The notes: generated from the sequence alone by a model not told the origin. 64,000 bases of DNA from Rhizobium sp. SL42 (GCF_021729845.1 NZ_CP063398.1:372001-436000); one strand, 5' to 3'. Counted from the stretch's first letter, positions 47,187 to 56,414 are shown. Translations and numbers: made by a program.

Positions 47187-48007
47187 AGGGGCGTCTTCAT
47201 GCCGATAGGTTGAACCTGCGCTACGGTGATCGCACGATCTCGTCGGATCTGACGGTGAGCATTCCTCACGGCTCGTTCACCGTGATCGTCGGCCCGAACG
47301 CCTGCGGAAAATCCACCTTGCTCAGGGCGCTATCCAGGCTGCTGGTACCTTCTGCCGGGCAGGTTATCCTCGATGGCCAGAACATCTCTGCCCTGCCTGC
47401 AAAGGAAGTCGCCCGTCGCCTCGGCGTTTTGCCGCAAAGCTCGATCGCGCCGCATGACATTGCAGTCGTCGATCTCGTTGCCCGCGGCCGCTATCCGCAT
47501 CAATCGCTCTTTCGCCAATGGTCGAAGAGCGACGAAGATGCCGTTGCCGCCGCTATGGCCGCCACAGGCGTCGCCGATCTTGCCGACCGGCAGATAGACG
47601 AACTCTCCGGCGGCCAGCGGCAACGCGTGTGGATCGCCATGGTTTTGGCACAGGAAACACCGATCCTCCTGCTCGACGAGCCCACTACCTTTCTCGATAT
47701 CGCCCATCAGATCGAACTGCTTGACCTGCTTGCCGACCTCAACAGCCAGGGGCGCACTGTCGTCGCGGTGCTGCATGACCTCAACCAGGCCTGCCGCTAT
47801 GCAACACATCTGATTGCCATGAAGGACGGCGCAATTGCTGCCAGAGGCAGCCCCGGCGACATCGTCACGCAACACCTCGTCGAATCCGTCTTCGGCATCT
47901 CTTCGATGATCATCGCAGATCCCGTCACCCACACTCCGCTGATTGTTCCGATGCGGCGCATGGCACAAACAGCCACCCACGATGGCAAGGAAAGAACAAG
48001 ATCATGA
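47183..48007 (+). CDS. Iron-siderophore ABC transporter ATP-binding protein (FecE/FepC type)
   Basis: 274-residue ATPase. Walker A GPNACGKST, Q-loop LPQSSIAPHDI, signature LSGGQRQRVWIAMVLAQ, Walker B ILLLDEPTTFLDI and H-loop VLHDLNQA. The QRVWIAMVLAQ and HDLNQACRYA forms are diagnostic of siderophore importers. The start at 47183 overlaps the permease 2 stop (ATGA); the earlier frame opening at 47156 is not needed. The stop overlaps the reductase start in the same way. Confidence 0.94.
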   Translation: MKGRLHADRLNLRYGDRTISSDLTVSIPHGSFTVIVGPNACGKSTLLRALSRLLVPSAGQVILDGQNISALPAKEVARRLGVLPQSSIAPHDIAVVDLVARGRYPHQSLFRQWSKSDEDAVAAAMAATGVADLADRQIDELSGGQRQRVWIAMVLAQETPILLLDEPTTFLDIAHQIELLDLLADLNSQGRTVVAVLHDLNQACRYATHLIAMKDGAIAARGSPGDIVTQHLVESVFGISSMIIADPVTHTPLIVPMRRMAQTATHDGKERTRS

Positions 48008-49086
48008 TCAATGCCTTCACCCTGTCGGGCATCGCAGTGCCGGTCGATGCACAGCATATGCTCGACGAGGTCTTTGAACATTTCGACGAACACGCCGAAG
48101 TACGGCGGGAGGGCACTGCCGTCTTCTTGAGCACGGAAATCGGGATCGCGGAAATCCGGATCGTTGACAACAAGCTGGCGATCGAGCTTTCCTGCCCGAG
48201 CCAGCAGGCCCTGCAGATCGCGCGTGGCGTCATCGCCGAGCATCTGTTCATGTTCGCCGGAGATGATCCATTCGAGCTTGGCTGGTCGGACGCTGTCGCA
48301 ACGACCGTGCCGCCCACACTTCGCGAGATCACCGTTGTCCGCGCCGAGACCATCACGCCGCATATGCGCCGGCTGACCGTCACCTGTGACGATGTTACCT
48401 CCTATCTCGAAGGCGGCCTGCATGTGCGCCTGTTGATGCCGCCGAAGAACAGAACGCCCGTCTGGCCGTCGATTGGCGCAGATGGCAGGCTTTGCTGGCC
48501 GAAGGGCGAGAATGAACTCGGCGTGCGCATCTACACAATCCGTGCGGTCGATGTCCTGCGCAAGGAATTACTGATTGACTTCGTCCAGCACCAGGGCAAC
48601 GGGGTCGCCATGCCGGGCGCCGATTTTGCCCGCGATGCAAAGCCCGGCGATATTGCCGCCCTGATGGGCCCGGGCGGCAGCAGCGTCCCGAAAGCTTCGG
48701 ATATCGTGCTTGTCGGCGATGAGACCGCACTTCCAGCCATTGCCCGCATTGCAGCAGAGGTGCCGGCACAGACGCGGCTGCGCGCCTTTATCGAAGTTGA
48801 AGACGAGCGCGAGGAACAGGCGCTTGTATCCGGCGCATCGTTTGAACTTCACTGGCTGCACCGGAAAGGGCGCCAGACCGGCACTAACGGCCTTCTTGTC
48901 CAGGCCATGCGAAACATCGCAGACGATCTTGCGGAGGACACCTATGTCTGGGCCGGGTGCGAACGCCTTGAGGCGCAGCAGATCCGCGACATGCTCAAGG
49001 CCCGTGGACACAATCGGCACCTGATGTCGGTCAGTGCCTACTGGATCAAGGAGGACGACAAAACCGAGAGCGAAGCCCCAGTTTAA
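48004..49086 (+). CDS. Siderophore-interacting flavoprotein (ViuB/SIP family) with N-terminal DUF2218 domain
   Basis: 360 residues. Residues about 1-95 form a DUF2218 domain (HFDEHAEVRREGTAVFLSTEIGIAEIRI). The rest is the ferredoxin-reductase-like SIP domain: FAD part ITPHMRRLTVTC and VRIYTIRAVD (the R-x-Y-[TS] flavin motif), HQGNGVAMPGADFARDAKPGD, and an NADPH-binding part (VLVGDETALPAIARIA, TYVWAGCE). It reduces ferric iron from imported siderophore in the cytosol. Its ATG overlaps the ATPase stop by 4 nt, making it the last gene of the siderophore operon. A GC-rich gap of about 270 bp follows. Confidence 0.92.
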   Translation: MINAFTLSGIAVPVDAQHMLDEVFEHFDEHAEVRREGTAVFLSTEIGIAEIRIVDNKLAIELSCPSQQALQIARGVIAEHLFMFAGDDPFELGWSDAVATTVPPTLREITVVRAETITPHMRRLTVTCDDVTSYLEGGLHVRLLMPPKNRTPVWPSIGADGRLCWPKGENELGVRIYTIRAVDVLRKELLIDFVQHQGNGVAMPGADFARDAKPGDIAALMGPGGSSVPKASDIVLVGDETALPAIARIAAEVPAQTRLRAFIEVEDEREEQALVSGASFELHWLHRKGRQTGTNGLLVQAMRNIADDLAEDTYVWAGCERLEAQQIRDMLKARGHNRHLMSVSAYWIKEDDKTESEAPV

Positions 49087-49360
49087 GCACGCGCGTCACG
49101 CGATCTCCGGCATGTGCGATGTCCTTCGGCAGCGACAGCTTGCGAATGCCGGAAACCGGGCATCCGGTATCCTGCGCCCACTATCGCCGCGACCAGAGCG
49201 CCACGATAAACCTGTCGTGGCGCATTATGGCACCACGGCACCGGGTTCACTCTTGCCTGTCGCGAAACCACGCTCGATTTGCGTGACGACTTATGCGCAC
49301 GCCGCGCTTGATTAAATCATATATCTTGATACAAATCCAGAAACTCGCGCAGGAGAGATG
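49087..49360. other. Intergenic region with candidate ArsR-family operator (TATCTTGATA)
   Basis: About 270 bp between the siderophore operon and the arabinofuranosidase regulator. At 49322-49331 TATCTTGATA is a TATC-N2-GATA palindrome followed by CAAAT. The same pattern, TATCTAGATA at 50361-50370, with GGATACAAAT shortly after, lies upstream of the GH51 gene. Likely binding sites of the ArsR-type regulator encoded between them. Confidence 0.5.
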
Positions 49361-50281
49361 ATGAGCAGCCGGTTTCTGATGATTACGCCGGAAGACGGCA
49401 AGGATGTCCTGAAATGCCTTGCCGCACCCGCAAGGCTCGCGATCCTCGAACTGCTGCATGCCCGTGGGCCGTTGAACGTCAACGACATCGCCGATGTGCT
49501 TGGCCTACCCCAGTCGACGACGTCGACCCATCTCAACCAGATGGAAGAGGCTGGCCTTGTCCGTACGGAGGTTCTGAAAGCGCGCAAGGGTAGCCAGAAG
49601 ATCTGTCACGCCGTCCATGACGAGATTGTCCTGACGTTTGCTGGCCCCGCAAAGACTGCCGACGAGGCGATCGAGGTCGCCATGCCTGTCGGCCTCTATA
49701 GCGGCTACGACGTGGCGGCCCCCTGCGGCATGTGCTCGCATGACGGTATTATCGGCTACCTTGACAGTCCGGACACCTTCCTTGCGCCGGAACGCATGAA
49801 AGCCGGACTTCTGTGGTTCACGCGCGGCTATGTCGACTACCAGTTCCCGAACAACGCGCGGATCAAGGGCGCAGACATCAAGGAACTGGAGCTGCTGCTG
49901 GAGCTTTCGTCCGAAGTCCCAGGCACCTCCGACAACTGGCCTTCCGACATAACGCTGTCGATCAATGGCAAGTCCATTGCCATCTGGACATCGCCGGGTG
50001 ACTTCGGCGACCACCGTGGCAAGTACACGCCGGACTGGTGGAAACTGCGCGGCAGCCAATACGGGGTCCTGAAGAGCTTTCGCGTAACACCCGGCGGCAC
50101 ATTCATCGATGGCGTTCGCGTGTCCGATACCTGTCTTGACGACCTGGACCTGCTGGAACATCGCTCAATCCGACTGCGCATCGAGGTTCCGGAGAAGGCC
50201 GAACATCCGGGTGGAATCAACATTTTCGGCCGCGGCTTCGGCAATTACGACCAGGACATCATCCTGCGCCTGAAGATCTGA
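49361..50281 (+). CDS. ArsR-type transcriptional regulator with large C-terminal sensor domain
   Basis: 306 residues. The winged-helix part is at about 15-80 (CLAAPARLAILELLHARGPLNVNDIADVLGLPQSTTSTHLNQMEEAGLVRTE). Unlike small metal sensors, it carries some 210 further residues, including APCGMCSHDG, PERMKAGLLWFTRGYVDYQFPN and a beta-rich end with WWKLRGSQYG and IRLRIEVPEKAEHPGGINIFG. This longer ArsR type is usually linked to carbohydrate genes, and here it precedes a GH51 enzyme and a sugar importer. AGGAG is 5 nt before the ATG at 49361; an ATG directly upstream (49358) is less well placed. It probably represses or activates the arabinoside operon through TATC-N2-GATA sites. Confidence 0.85.
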   Translation: MSSRFLMITPEDGKDVLKCLAAPARLAILELLHARGPLNVNDIADVLGLPQSTTSTHLNQMEEAGLVRTEVLKARKGSQKICHAVHDEIVLTFAGPAKTADEAIEVAMPVGLYSGYDVAAPCGMCSHDGIIGYLDSPDTFLAPERMKAGLLWFTRGYVDYQFPNNARIKGADIKELELLLELSSEVPGTSDNWPSDITLSINGKSIAIWTSPGDFGDHRGKYTPDWWKLRGSQYGVLKSFRVTPGGTFIDGVRVSDTCLDDLDLLEHRSIRLRIEVPEKAEHPGGINIFGRGFGNYDQDIILRLKI

Positions 50282-50360
50282 CAGCATTGACATGAGGAAT
50301 GCTCCATCCCCGGGTTGACGCTCGGGTGATCCCGTGTATCTTATCAAGCATAATGATATG

Positions 50361-50370
50361 TATCTAGATA
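50361..50370. promoter_or_regulatory. Candidate ArsR-regulator operator before the GH51 gene
   Basis: TATCTAGATA is a perfect palindrome, flanked by GTATC (50360-50364) and GATAC (50374-50378) and by a partial copy TTATC (50341-50345). It lies 24 bp before the GH51 start and repeats the motif seen upstream of the regulator gene. Confidence 0.5.
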
Positions 50371-50393
50371 TTGGATACAAATGGGAGGAATGC

Positions 50394-51902
50394 ATGCGAG
50401 CAGTTGGAACCGTTCATAGCGGCTACGTCATTGGTGCGATCGACGCACGTCTTTATGGCTCATTCGTCGAGCATCTGGGGCGCGCCGTCTATAGCGGCAT
50501 CTATGAACCCGATCATCCGACTGCCGATGCCAACGGCATGCGCCAGGACGTCATTGATCTGGTCCGGGAACTTGATGTCCCGGTCGTCCGCTATCCCGGC
50601 GGCAACTTTGTCTCGGCCTATAACTGGGAAGACGGAATTGGACCGCGTGAACAACGCCCGGTTCGTCTTGACCTCGCGTGGCACAGCTCCGAATCCAACC
50701 ATGTCGGCATCCATGAATTTGCCGATTGGGCCGAAGCGGTCGGAACTGACATGATGCTGGCGGTCAATCTGGGTTCACGTGGCCTCGACCAGGCCCGTGC
50801 CTTCCTCGAATACGTCAATCATCCCGGCGGAAGTTACTGGTCTGACCTGCGCCGGAAAAATGGGCGCGAAGAGCCTTGGGGCGTCAAGATGTGGTGCCTT
50901 GGCAACGAGATGGACGGCCCCTGGCAGATCGGCCAGAAGACAGCCGACGAATACGGCCGACTTGCATTCGAGACCGCAAAAGCAATGCGAGCCCTCGACA
51001 AATCGATCGAGCTCGTCGTGTGTGGTTCTTCCTCACCGAAAATGCCGACCTACCCGGCTTGGGAGGCGACCGTACTCGACTACACCTACGACAGCGTCGA
51101 TTTCATCAGTCTGCATATGTACTTCGACAATCATCAGGGCGATACGGCGAGCTATCTGGCCCAGAATGCCAGGCTTGACGACTACATCGCAACCATCGCC
51201 GGCGTGATCACATTCACCAAAGCCAAAAAGCGCTCGAAGAAAGATGTCTATATCAGCTTCGACGAGTGGAATGTCTGGTATCACTCACGCGACGCCGATC
51301 GCCAGGTTCTCGAAGGCAATGACGGCTGGCCGCATGCACCGGCGCTGCTGGAGGACATCTACAATTTCGAGGATGTTCTGCAGGTCGGCTGCATCCTGAA
51401 CACCTTCATTCGCCGCGCCGATGTGGTGAAGGTTGGCTGCCTTGCCCAGCTCGTCAATGTCATCGCGCCGATCATGACCGTTCCAGGTGGCCCGGCATGG
51501 CGCCAGACCACTTACTACCCCTATCTTTTCGCCTCACACTATGGACGCGGAAAGGCGTTGCAGCTGGCGCTGGACTGCCCTGGTTACGCAACCGACTTCG
51601 CCGACAATATCGCTTATCTGGATGTTTCCGCAGTCGAGACAGAGGCCGACGGCGCACTAACCCTCTTCATCGTCAACCGCAACCAAACCGAGACGATCGA
51701 TCTCGACTTGGCACTCGAAGGCTTTGGCAGCCGCAATGTCGTCATGGACAAGGTCATCGAAGGCCACGGCCTGCGTGACACCAACGGACCGAACCAAGAA
51801 CCGGTCGCGCCCAAGGACGGCACCGGCGCTGAGGTAAAGGACGACCGGATCAGGGCCGCAATAGCACCGCTCAGCTATCGGATGATCCGGCTCGGCCGCT
51901 AG
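50394..51902 (+). CDS. abfA: Alpha-L-arabinofuranosidase, glycoside hydrolase family 51
   Basis: About 502 residues, cytosolic (no signal peptide), releasing L-arabinose from imported arabino-oligosaccharides. GH51 markers: FVEHLGRAVYSGIYEPDHP near the N-terminus, VVRYPGGNFVSAYNWEDGIGP, acid/base Glu in MWCLGNEMDGPWQIG, and nucleophile Glu in ISFDEWNVWY. The C-terminal beta-sandwich includes TLFIVNRNQTETIDLDL. The start at 50394 (MRAVGTVHSG) has GGGAGGAA upstream; the frame opening at 50334 lies over the operator region. It heads an operon with a CUT1 ABC importer. Confidence 0.94.
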   Translation: MRAVGTVHSGYVIGAIDARLYGSFVEHLGRAVYSGIYEPDHPTADANGMRQDVIDLVRELDVPVVRYPGGNFVSAYNWEDGIGPREQRPVRLDLAWHSSESNHVGIHEFADWAEAVGTDMMLAVNLGSRGLDQARAFLEYVNHPGGSYWSDLRRKNGREEPWGVKMWCLGNEMDGPWQIGQKTADEYGRLAFETAKAMRALDKSIELVVCGSSSPKMPTYPAWEATVLDYTYDSVDFISLHMYFDNHQGDTASYLAQNARLDDYIATIAGVITFTKAKKRSKKDVYISFDEWNVWYHSRDADRQVLEGNDGWPHAPALLEDIYNFEDVLQVGCILNTFIRRADVVKVGCLAQLVNVIAPIMTVPGGPAWRQTTYYPYLFASHYGRGKALQLALDCPGYATDFADNIAYLDVSAVETEADGALTLFIVNRNQTETIDLDLALEGFGSRNVVMDKVIEGHGLRDTNGPNQEPVAPKDGTGAEVKDDRIRAAIAPLSYRMIRLGR

Positions 51903-51928
51903 ACGGCATGCGACGGGGAGGAGAAACC

Positions 51929-53026
51929 ATGTCGGCATCAATCGAGATCAGCAATGTCACCAAGCGTTACGGCGCCCTGACCGTATTGGACAACATATCG
52001 CTCACCATCAGACCCGGCGAATTCGTCGTATTCCTCGGGCCATCGGGTTGCGGAAAATCGACGCTGCTGCGCATGATCGCGGGGCTTGAGGACGTTACGG
52101 AAGGCACAATTTCCGCCGGTGGCACAAGAGTGGATACGCTGCCGCCCGGCCAACGCGGCGTCGCCATGGTGTTCCAGTCCTATGCGCTTTATCCGCATAT
52201 GACCGTTGCGCAGAACATGGCCTTCGGCCTTGAGAACATCAAACTGCCACGAGATGAGATCAACCGTCGGGTCGCGCTCGCTGCGGAAACCCTGGAGATA
52301 GGCCATCTGCTCGATCGCAAGCCGGAAAAGCTGTCCGGCGGGCAGAGACAGCGCGTTGCCATCGGCCGGGCGATCGTCAAGGAACCCAAAGCCTTCCTGT
52401 TTGACGAACCGCTGTCCAACCTCGATGCCGCCTTGCGCGGCCGCACCCGGCTGGAACTCGCCCAGTTGCATGCTCGACTGGGTTCGACGATGGTTTTCGT
52501 CACCCATGACCAGATTGAAGCGATGACGCTCGCTGATCGTATCGTCATCATGCATGACCGCAAGATCGAGCAGATCGGCACACCGATGGAGGTCTATCAG
52601 AAGCCCGCGACGCGTTTCGTTGCCGGCTTCATTGGATCCCCCGCAATGAATTTCATTCCGGTAACGAGTGTTGGACACGAAGGCTCCGGTCTTTCGATCA
52701 CCGCCGCAGGCCTGGGAACGCTGAAGACCGGTATACGGCCACAGACGGGCTTTTCGGTCGCTGACAGCACGCTCGGCATTCGTGCCGAAGATGTCACGGT
52801 TCTTTCAGATGCCGAAACCGGCATCGGGCTCACCGTGGAAGTTGTCGAACGACTTGGCGATCGGACGCTGGTTTACGGTGCACTCGATGACGGAACCAAG
52901 CTGACCGCCGAGGCAGACGGACGCAGCACCGCGCGCATTGGCGACAGGCTGCAGATCCGGCTGGATCTTTCCGCCCTCCATCTCTTCGACGCCAAGGGCA
53001 TCGCCCATCGCATGGAGGGGGTCTGA
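51929..53026 (+). CDS. Sugar ABC transporter ATP-binding protein (UgpC/MsmX type)
   Basis: 365-residue CUT1-type ATPase. Walker A GPSGCGKST, Q-loop VFQSYALYPHMTVAQNMAFGL, signature LSGGQRQRVAIGRAIV, Walker B AFLFDEPLSNLDA, H-loop VTHDQIEAMTLADRIVIM. The C-terminal regulatory TOBE region is present (GIRAEDVTVL). It starts 26 bp after the GH51 stop with GGGGAGGAGAA upstream. The ATPase precedes the two permeases and the binding protein. It should energise uptake of an arabinose-containing oligosaccharide. Confidence 0.93.
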   Translation: MSASIEISNVTKRYGALTVLDNISLTIRPGEFVVFLGPSGCGKSTLLRMIAGLEDVTEGTISAGGTRVDTLPPGQRGVAMVFQSYALYPHMTVAQNMAFGLENIKLPRDEINRRVALAAETLEIGHLLDRKPEKLSGGQRQRVAIGRAIVKEPKAFLFDEPLSNLDAALRGRTRLELAQLHARLGSTMVFVTHDQIEAMTLADRIVIMHDRKIEQIGTPMEVYQKPATRFVAGFIGSPAMNFIPVTSVGHEGSGLSITAAGLGTLKTGIRPQTGFSVADSTLGIRAEDVTVLSDAETGIGLTVEVVERLGDRTLVYGALDDGTKLTAEADGRSTARIGDRLQIRLDLSALHLFDAKGIAHRMEGV

Positions 53027-53027
53027 C

Positions 53028-53909
53028 ATGGCCCAAAGCTATCGCCGCAGCCAATGGAGCCACGGGCTGTTCATCCTGCCCTATCTGTCATTCTTCATCG
53101 TGCTTCTGGTATTCCCCCTGATCTGGGGCATGTGGCTCAGTCTGCACAAGGTCGACCTGTTCGGGCCTGGACGCTTTGTCGGCCTGGCCAACTATGTCCG
53201 CGTATTTGGCGACTCCGTCTTCCTGCAGGCCTTGCGCAACACGCTTGTCTTCGTTGCGTTCAGCGTGCCGGCGCTGGTTGCACTTGGCTTGTTCCTGGCA
53301 CTGGCGCTCAACCGGACAACTCGCTCCACCTCATTTCTGCGCGGCCTGTTCTTCTCGTCTTCGGTGCTATCGGTCACGATCGTGACCCTGATCTGGCGCT
53401 TCGTCTTCATTCCCGGCGACGGACTTTTGCCGGTGATCTTCGAACAGCTGGGAATGGAGCCGCTCAATTTCCTTTCGACCAGCGGCTGGTCACTCTTTGC
53501 GGTCGGCGTTGCAACTGTGTGGTGGTGCCTCGGCTTGCCGATGATGCTGTTTCTGGCAGCACTTCAACAGATTTCAGTCGATCTCTACGAGGCGGCAGCG
53601 CTCGACAACGCCGGTCCGTGGCGCGTGCTCACCCGTATCACCCTGCCCTCCATCGCACGCACCATCATGCTGGTGACGATCATTCAGATCGTCATGCAGT
53701 TCCAGTTGTTCGGCCAGGCGCAATTGATGACCAATGGCGGCCCGAACGGGTCTTCGCGTCCTTTGGTCATGTATATCTACGAAGTGGGCTTCGTCAGATG
53801 GGATCTTGGAAAAGGCGCCGCGGCCTCACAGGTCCTGTTCCTGATCATCCTGATCGCCGCCATGGCCCAATATCTGGTCTCGACCCGCAAGACGGAGGCT
53901 GGCGAATGA
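53028..53909 (+). CDS. Sugar ABC transporter permease, MalF/UgpA type
   Basis: 293 residues with about six helices (LFILPYLSFFIVLLVFPLIWGMWLSL first). The EAA coupling loop is DLYEAAALDNAGPWRVLTRITLPSI. The start MAQSYRRSQW at 53028 shares no more than one base with the ATPase stop region (TGACATG); the frame upstream to 52938 lies inside the ATPase gene. The stop overlaps the next permease start (ATGA). It forms the channel with the MalG-type partner. Confidence 0.93.
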   Translation: MAQSYRRSQWSHGLFILPYLSFFIVLLVFPLIWGMWLSLHKVDLFGPGRFVGLANYVRVFGDSVFLQALRNTLVFVAFSVPALVALGLFLALALNRTTRSTSFLRGLFFSSSVLSVTIVTLIWRFVFIPGDGLLPVIFEQLGMEPLNFLSTSGWSLFAVGVATVWWCLGLPMMLFLAALQQISVDLYEAAALDNAGPWRVLTRITLPSIARTIMLVTIIQIVMQFQLFGQAQLMTNGGPNGSSRPLVMYIYEVGFVRWDLGKGAAASQVLFLIILIAAMAQYLVSTRKTEAGE

Positions 53910-54757
53910 CCCTGGACAACAGAACTTACCGTCCCTCCGCATTGACGGCCAACCGTACCATGCTCTGGCTTGCGGGAATGCTGTCGGCGGTGATGATGGC
54001 GCCGGTGGCCTGGCTTGTGGGCCTCTCGATCAAGAACAACCAGGAACTGATGCTGGGCACCGAATCCGTCTTCAGGATGCCCTACACCATCGCCAACTAT
54101 CTCAACATACTGCATTCATCCCAGGTGTTTGGCTGGCTGGTGAACAGCTTCATCGTCGCATGCGGGCAGACGTTCGGCGTGCTCGTTCTGTCATCGCTCG
54201 CCGGCTACGCATTTGCGCGACTGCACTTTCCATTTCGCCGCACTCTGTTCATCATCGTCCTCTTCGGGCTTGCGGTGCCTGAACAGGCGGTGATCATCGC
54301 GCGTCACCAGATGTTCAACTGGTTCGGCCTGCATAATTCCTATCTGGGACTTATGCTGCCCGGAATGTCGTCAGCCTTCGGCGTCTTCTTGATGACGCAG
54401 TTTTTCCGCGCCATTCCCAAGGAGATCGACGAGGCGGCCCTTCTGGATAATGCATCGCAATTCCGGATCTTCTGGAAAATCATGCTGCCCCTGACGCTGC
54501 CGGCCCAGGCGACCCTCGGCATCTTCACCTTTCTGCACGGTTGGAACGATTACTGGTGGCCGCTGATTTCCGCGACCAAAAAGGAAATGTTCACGCTGAC
54601 CGTCGGAATCGCGTCATCGCAAACCAATTTCGCCCAAAGCGAAGGACTTGGATTTCTCGCCGCACAGGCCGTGTTTGCCAGCCTTCCGGTGCTGATCGTC
54701 TATCTGGTTTTCCAGCGTCACATCGTCACCGCCGTCTCCGGCGGTGCGGTGAAATAA
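53906..54757 (+). CDS. Sugar ABC transporter permease, MalG/UgpE type
   Basis: 283 residues with about six helices. EAA loop EIDEAALLDNASQFRIFWKIMLPLTLPA, LHGWNDYWWPL and the C-terminal LIVYLVFQRHIVTAVSGGAVK are typical of MalG/UgpE proteins. It begins with an ATGA overlap on the first permease and is followed by an 83-bp gap before the binding-protein gene. In CUT1 systems this protein pairs with the MalF-type permease. Confidence 0.93.
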   Translation: MTLDNRTYRPSALTANRTMLWLAGMLSAVMMAPVAWLVGLSIKNNQELMLGTESVFRMPYTIANYLNILHSSQVFGWLVNSFIVACGQTFGVLVLSSLAGYAFARLHFPFRRTLFIIVLFGLAVPEQAVIIARHQMFNWFGLHNSYLGLMLPGMSSAFGVFLMTQFFRAIPKEIDEAALLDNASQFRIFWKIMLPLTLPAQATLGIFTFLHGWNDYWWPLISATKKEMFTLTVGIASSQTNFAQSEGLGFLAAQAVFASLPVLIVYLVFQRHIVTAVSGGAVK

Positions 54758-54840
54758 TGCCTGATCCGATCGAGAGGAGTCGATCGGATCAGTATCAACC
54801 AAAGGGGCCGCGCGCCCCGATACAAGGGAGAGAAACTGTC

Positions 54841-56151
54841 ATGAGACGCATTCTTTTAAGCACGGCTGCCCTGATTGCATTGAGCTGCGGCACGCAGGCC
54901 CAGGCTCAAACAAAGATTGAACTGCAGCGTTTCTTTGGCGCCTGCGAAGCCGACTATGGCTCGGTGACCGATGTATCGTCCGCCGTTGGCGAATGCGGCA
55001 TCATCACGGCGCTGGTCAACAAGTTCGAGGCGGACAATCCGGATATCGACGTCAATATCACGACGGTGGAATGGCCGGGCTATGACCAATTGAATGCCCA
55101 ACTCGCATCAGGCGCTGCCCCCGACGTCGTCTCCATGCACTATTCCGCGATTTCCGACTATCAGTCCCGTGGACTGATCGAGCCAATCGATCCGGTTCTG
55201 GCGACACAGGGCATCACGCCCGAGAGCTTTACGGATGCCGGCCGCGATGGCGTCACCAAGGAAGGCCAGATGTTTGGTCTGCCGTTTGACAACTGGACGA
55301 TGCTCTTCCACGTCAATCTTAATCTGATGAAGGAAGCCGGGCTTGTGAATGCCGACGGCACGCCGATCCTGCCGAAATCCGCCGACGAATTGATCGCCCA
55401 GGGCAAACAGTTCAAGGAAAAGACCGGCAAGCCTTATCTGGTGCAGATCCTCGCCAATGAAACCGCCTCCTATGCCCGTGTGCTGTACACGATGCTGCAG
55501 CAGCAAAAATCGGATTTCTTTGCCGATCCGACATCGATCAAGCTGAACACGCCGGAGGCTAAGGCGGTGGTCGAGCTTATGAAGCGCATCAAGGACGAAG
55601 GTATCAGCACTCTGGGGCTCGATTATGCGGCTGCAGTATCCTCCTTCGCCAATGGCGACGGCGGCATCGCGATAAATGGCACCTGGCTGATCGGCGACTA
55701 TGTTGCCCAATCCGAAAAAGCCGGCACCGCACTTGCCAACGGCTACACGGTCTATCCGATCCCGCAGCTCTTTGCCGCGCAAGACAGCACCTATGCCGAT
55801 GGCCATAGCTGGGTCATGCCGAAAAAAGATCGCTCCCCGGAGCAGGTGGAGGCAATCGGCAAGCTGTTCAAGTTCCTGGCCGACAATGACTTCCAATGGG
55901 CCCGCACCGGCCATCTGCCAGCCGTAAAAGCCGTTTTCGACATGGCGGAGTTCAAGTCGCTGCCGCATCGTGCCAATATTGCACGGATCGCCGAAACCGG
56001 CCACTCGTTGCCCTCAGCGGTACAGAGGCAGTTCCCCATCCAGGATATCATCGGCGAGGAAGTTGGCGCTGCGGTCAACGGCGACAAATCGGTTGAAGAA
56101 GCACTGTCTGGTGCAGAAAGCAGGATCAACGACCTGCTGGCCAATCTATAG
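54841..56151 (+). CDS. Extracellular sugar-binding protein of the CUT1 importer
   Basis: 436-residue family 1 solute-binding protein. Signal peptide about 1-22 (MRRILLSTAALIALSCGTQAQAQ). The mature part has NKFEADNPDIDVNITTVEWPGYDQLNAQLASGAAPDVVSMH, GLPFDNWTMLFHVNLNLMKEAGL, and the C-lobe GDGGIAINGTWLIGDY and DGHSWVMPKKDRSPEQVEAIGKLFKFLAD. GGGAGAGAAA precedes the ATG. The receptor closing the operon rather than opening it is less common. Ligand likely an arabinooligosaccharide, from the GH51 neighbour. Confidence 0.92.
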   Translation: MRRILLSTAALIALSCGTQAQAQTKIELQRFFGACEADYGSVTDVSSAVGECGIITALVNKFEADNPDIDVNITTVEWPGYDQLNAQLASGAAPDVVSMHYSAISDYQSRGLIEPIDPVLATQGITPESFTDAGRDGVTKEGQMFGLPFDNWTMLFHVNLNLMKEAGLVNADGTPILPKSADELIAQGKQFKEKTGKPYLVQILANETASYARVLYTMLQQQKSDFFADPTSIKLNTPEAKAVVELMKRIKDEGISTLGLDYAAAVSSFANGDGGIAINGTWLIGDYVAQSEKAGTALANGYTVYPIPQLFAAQDSTYADGHSWVMPKKDRSPEQVEAIGKLFKFLADNDFQWARTGHLPAVKAVFDMAEFKSLPHRANIARIAETGHSLPSAVQRQFPIQDIIGEEVGAAVNGDKSVEEALSGAESRINDLLANL

Positions 56152-56208
56152 GCGACCGATTGCGCCGTCCCGAACGGGATCTTCTCACAAACGGCCTCCC
56201 TGGGCCGT

Positions 56209-56236
56209 CTCCACGCGCCGCCCTCGGCGCGTGGAG
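56209..56236 (+). terminator. Strong hairpin after the sugar ABC operon
   Basis: CTCCACGCGCC (56209-56219) and GGCGCGTGGAG (56226-56236) pair over 11 bp with a 6-nt loop. The following bases are TAAAAAC, without a T run, so it is a hairpin that may end or protect transcripts rather than a classical intrinsic terminator. Confidence 0.55.
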
Positions 56237-56414
56237 TAAAAACGGGACAGCTGGCACCGAACCACACTACACTCCGGCAGTCGCCACCTGTTTCGCCAGT
56301 CAAGCGGGCGTTTCACCCGCCTTCAGGAGAATATTTTGGCATAACGTCAAAATCGGCTAAATCAACCAGACGCGCAGGCTCACAGTCACAGCCCGCGGGA
56401 CAGGAAAGAAGCCG

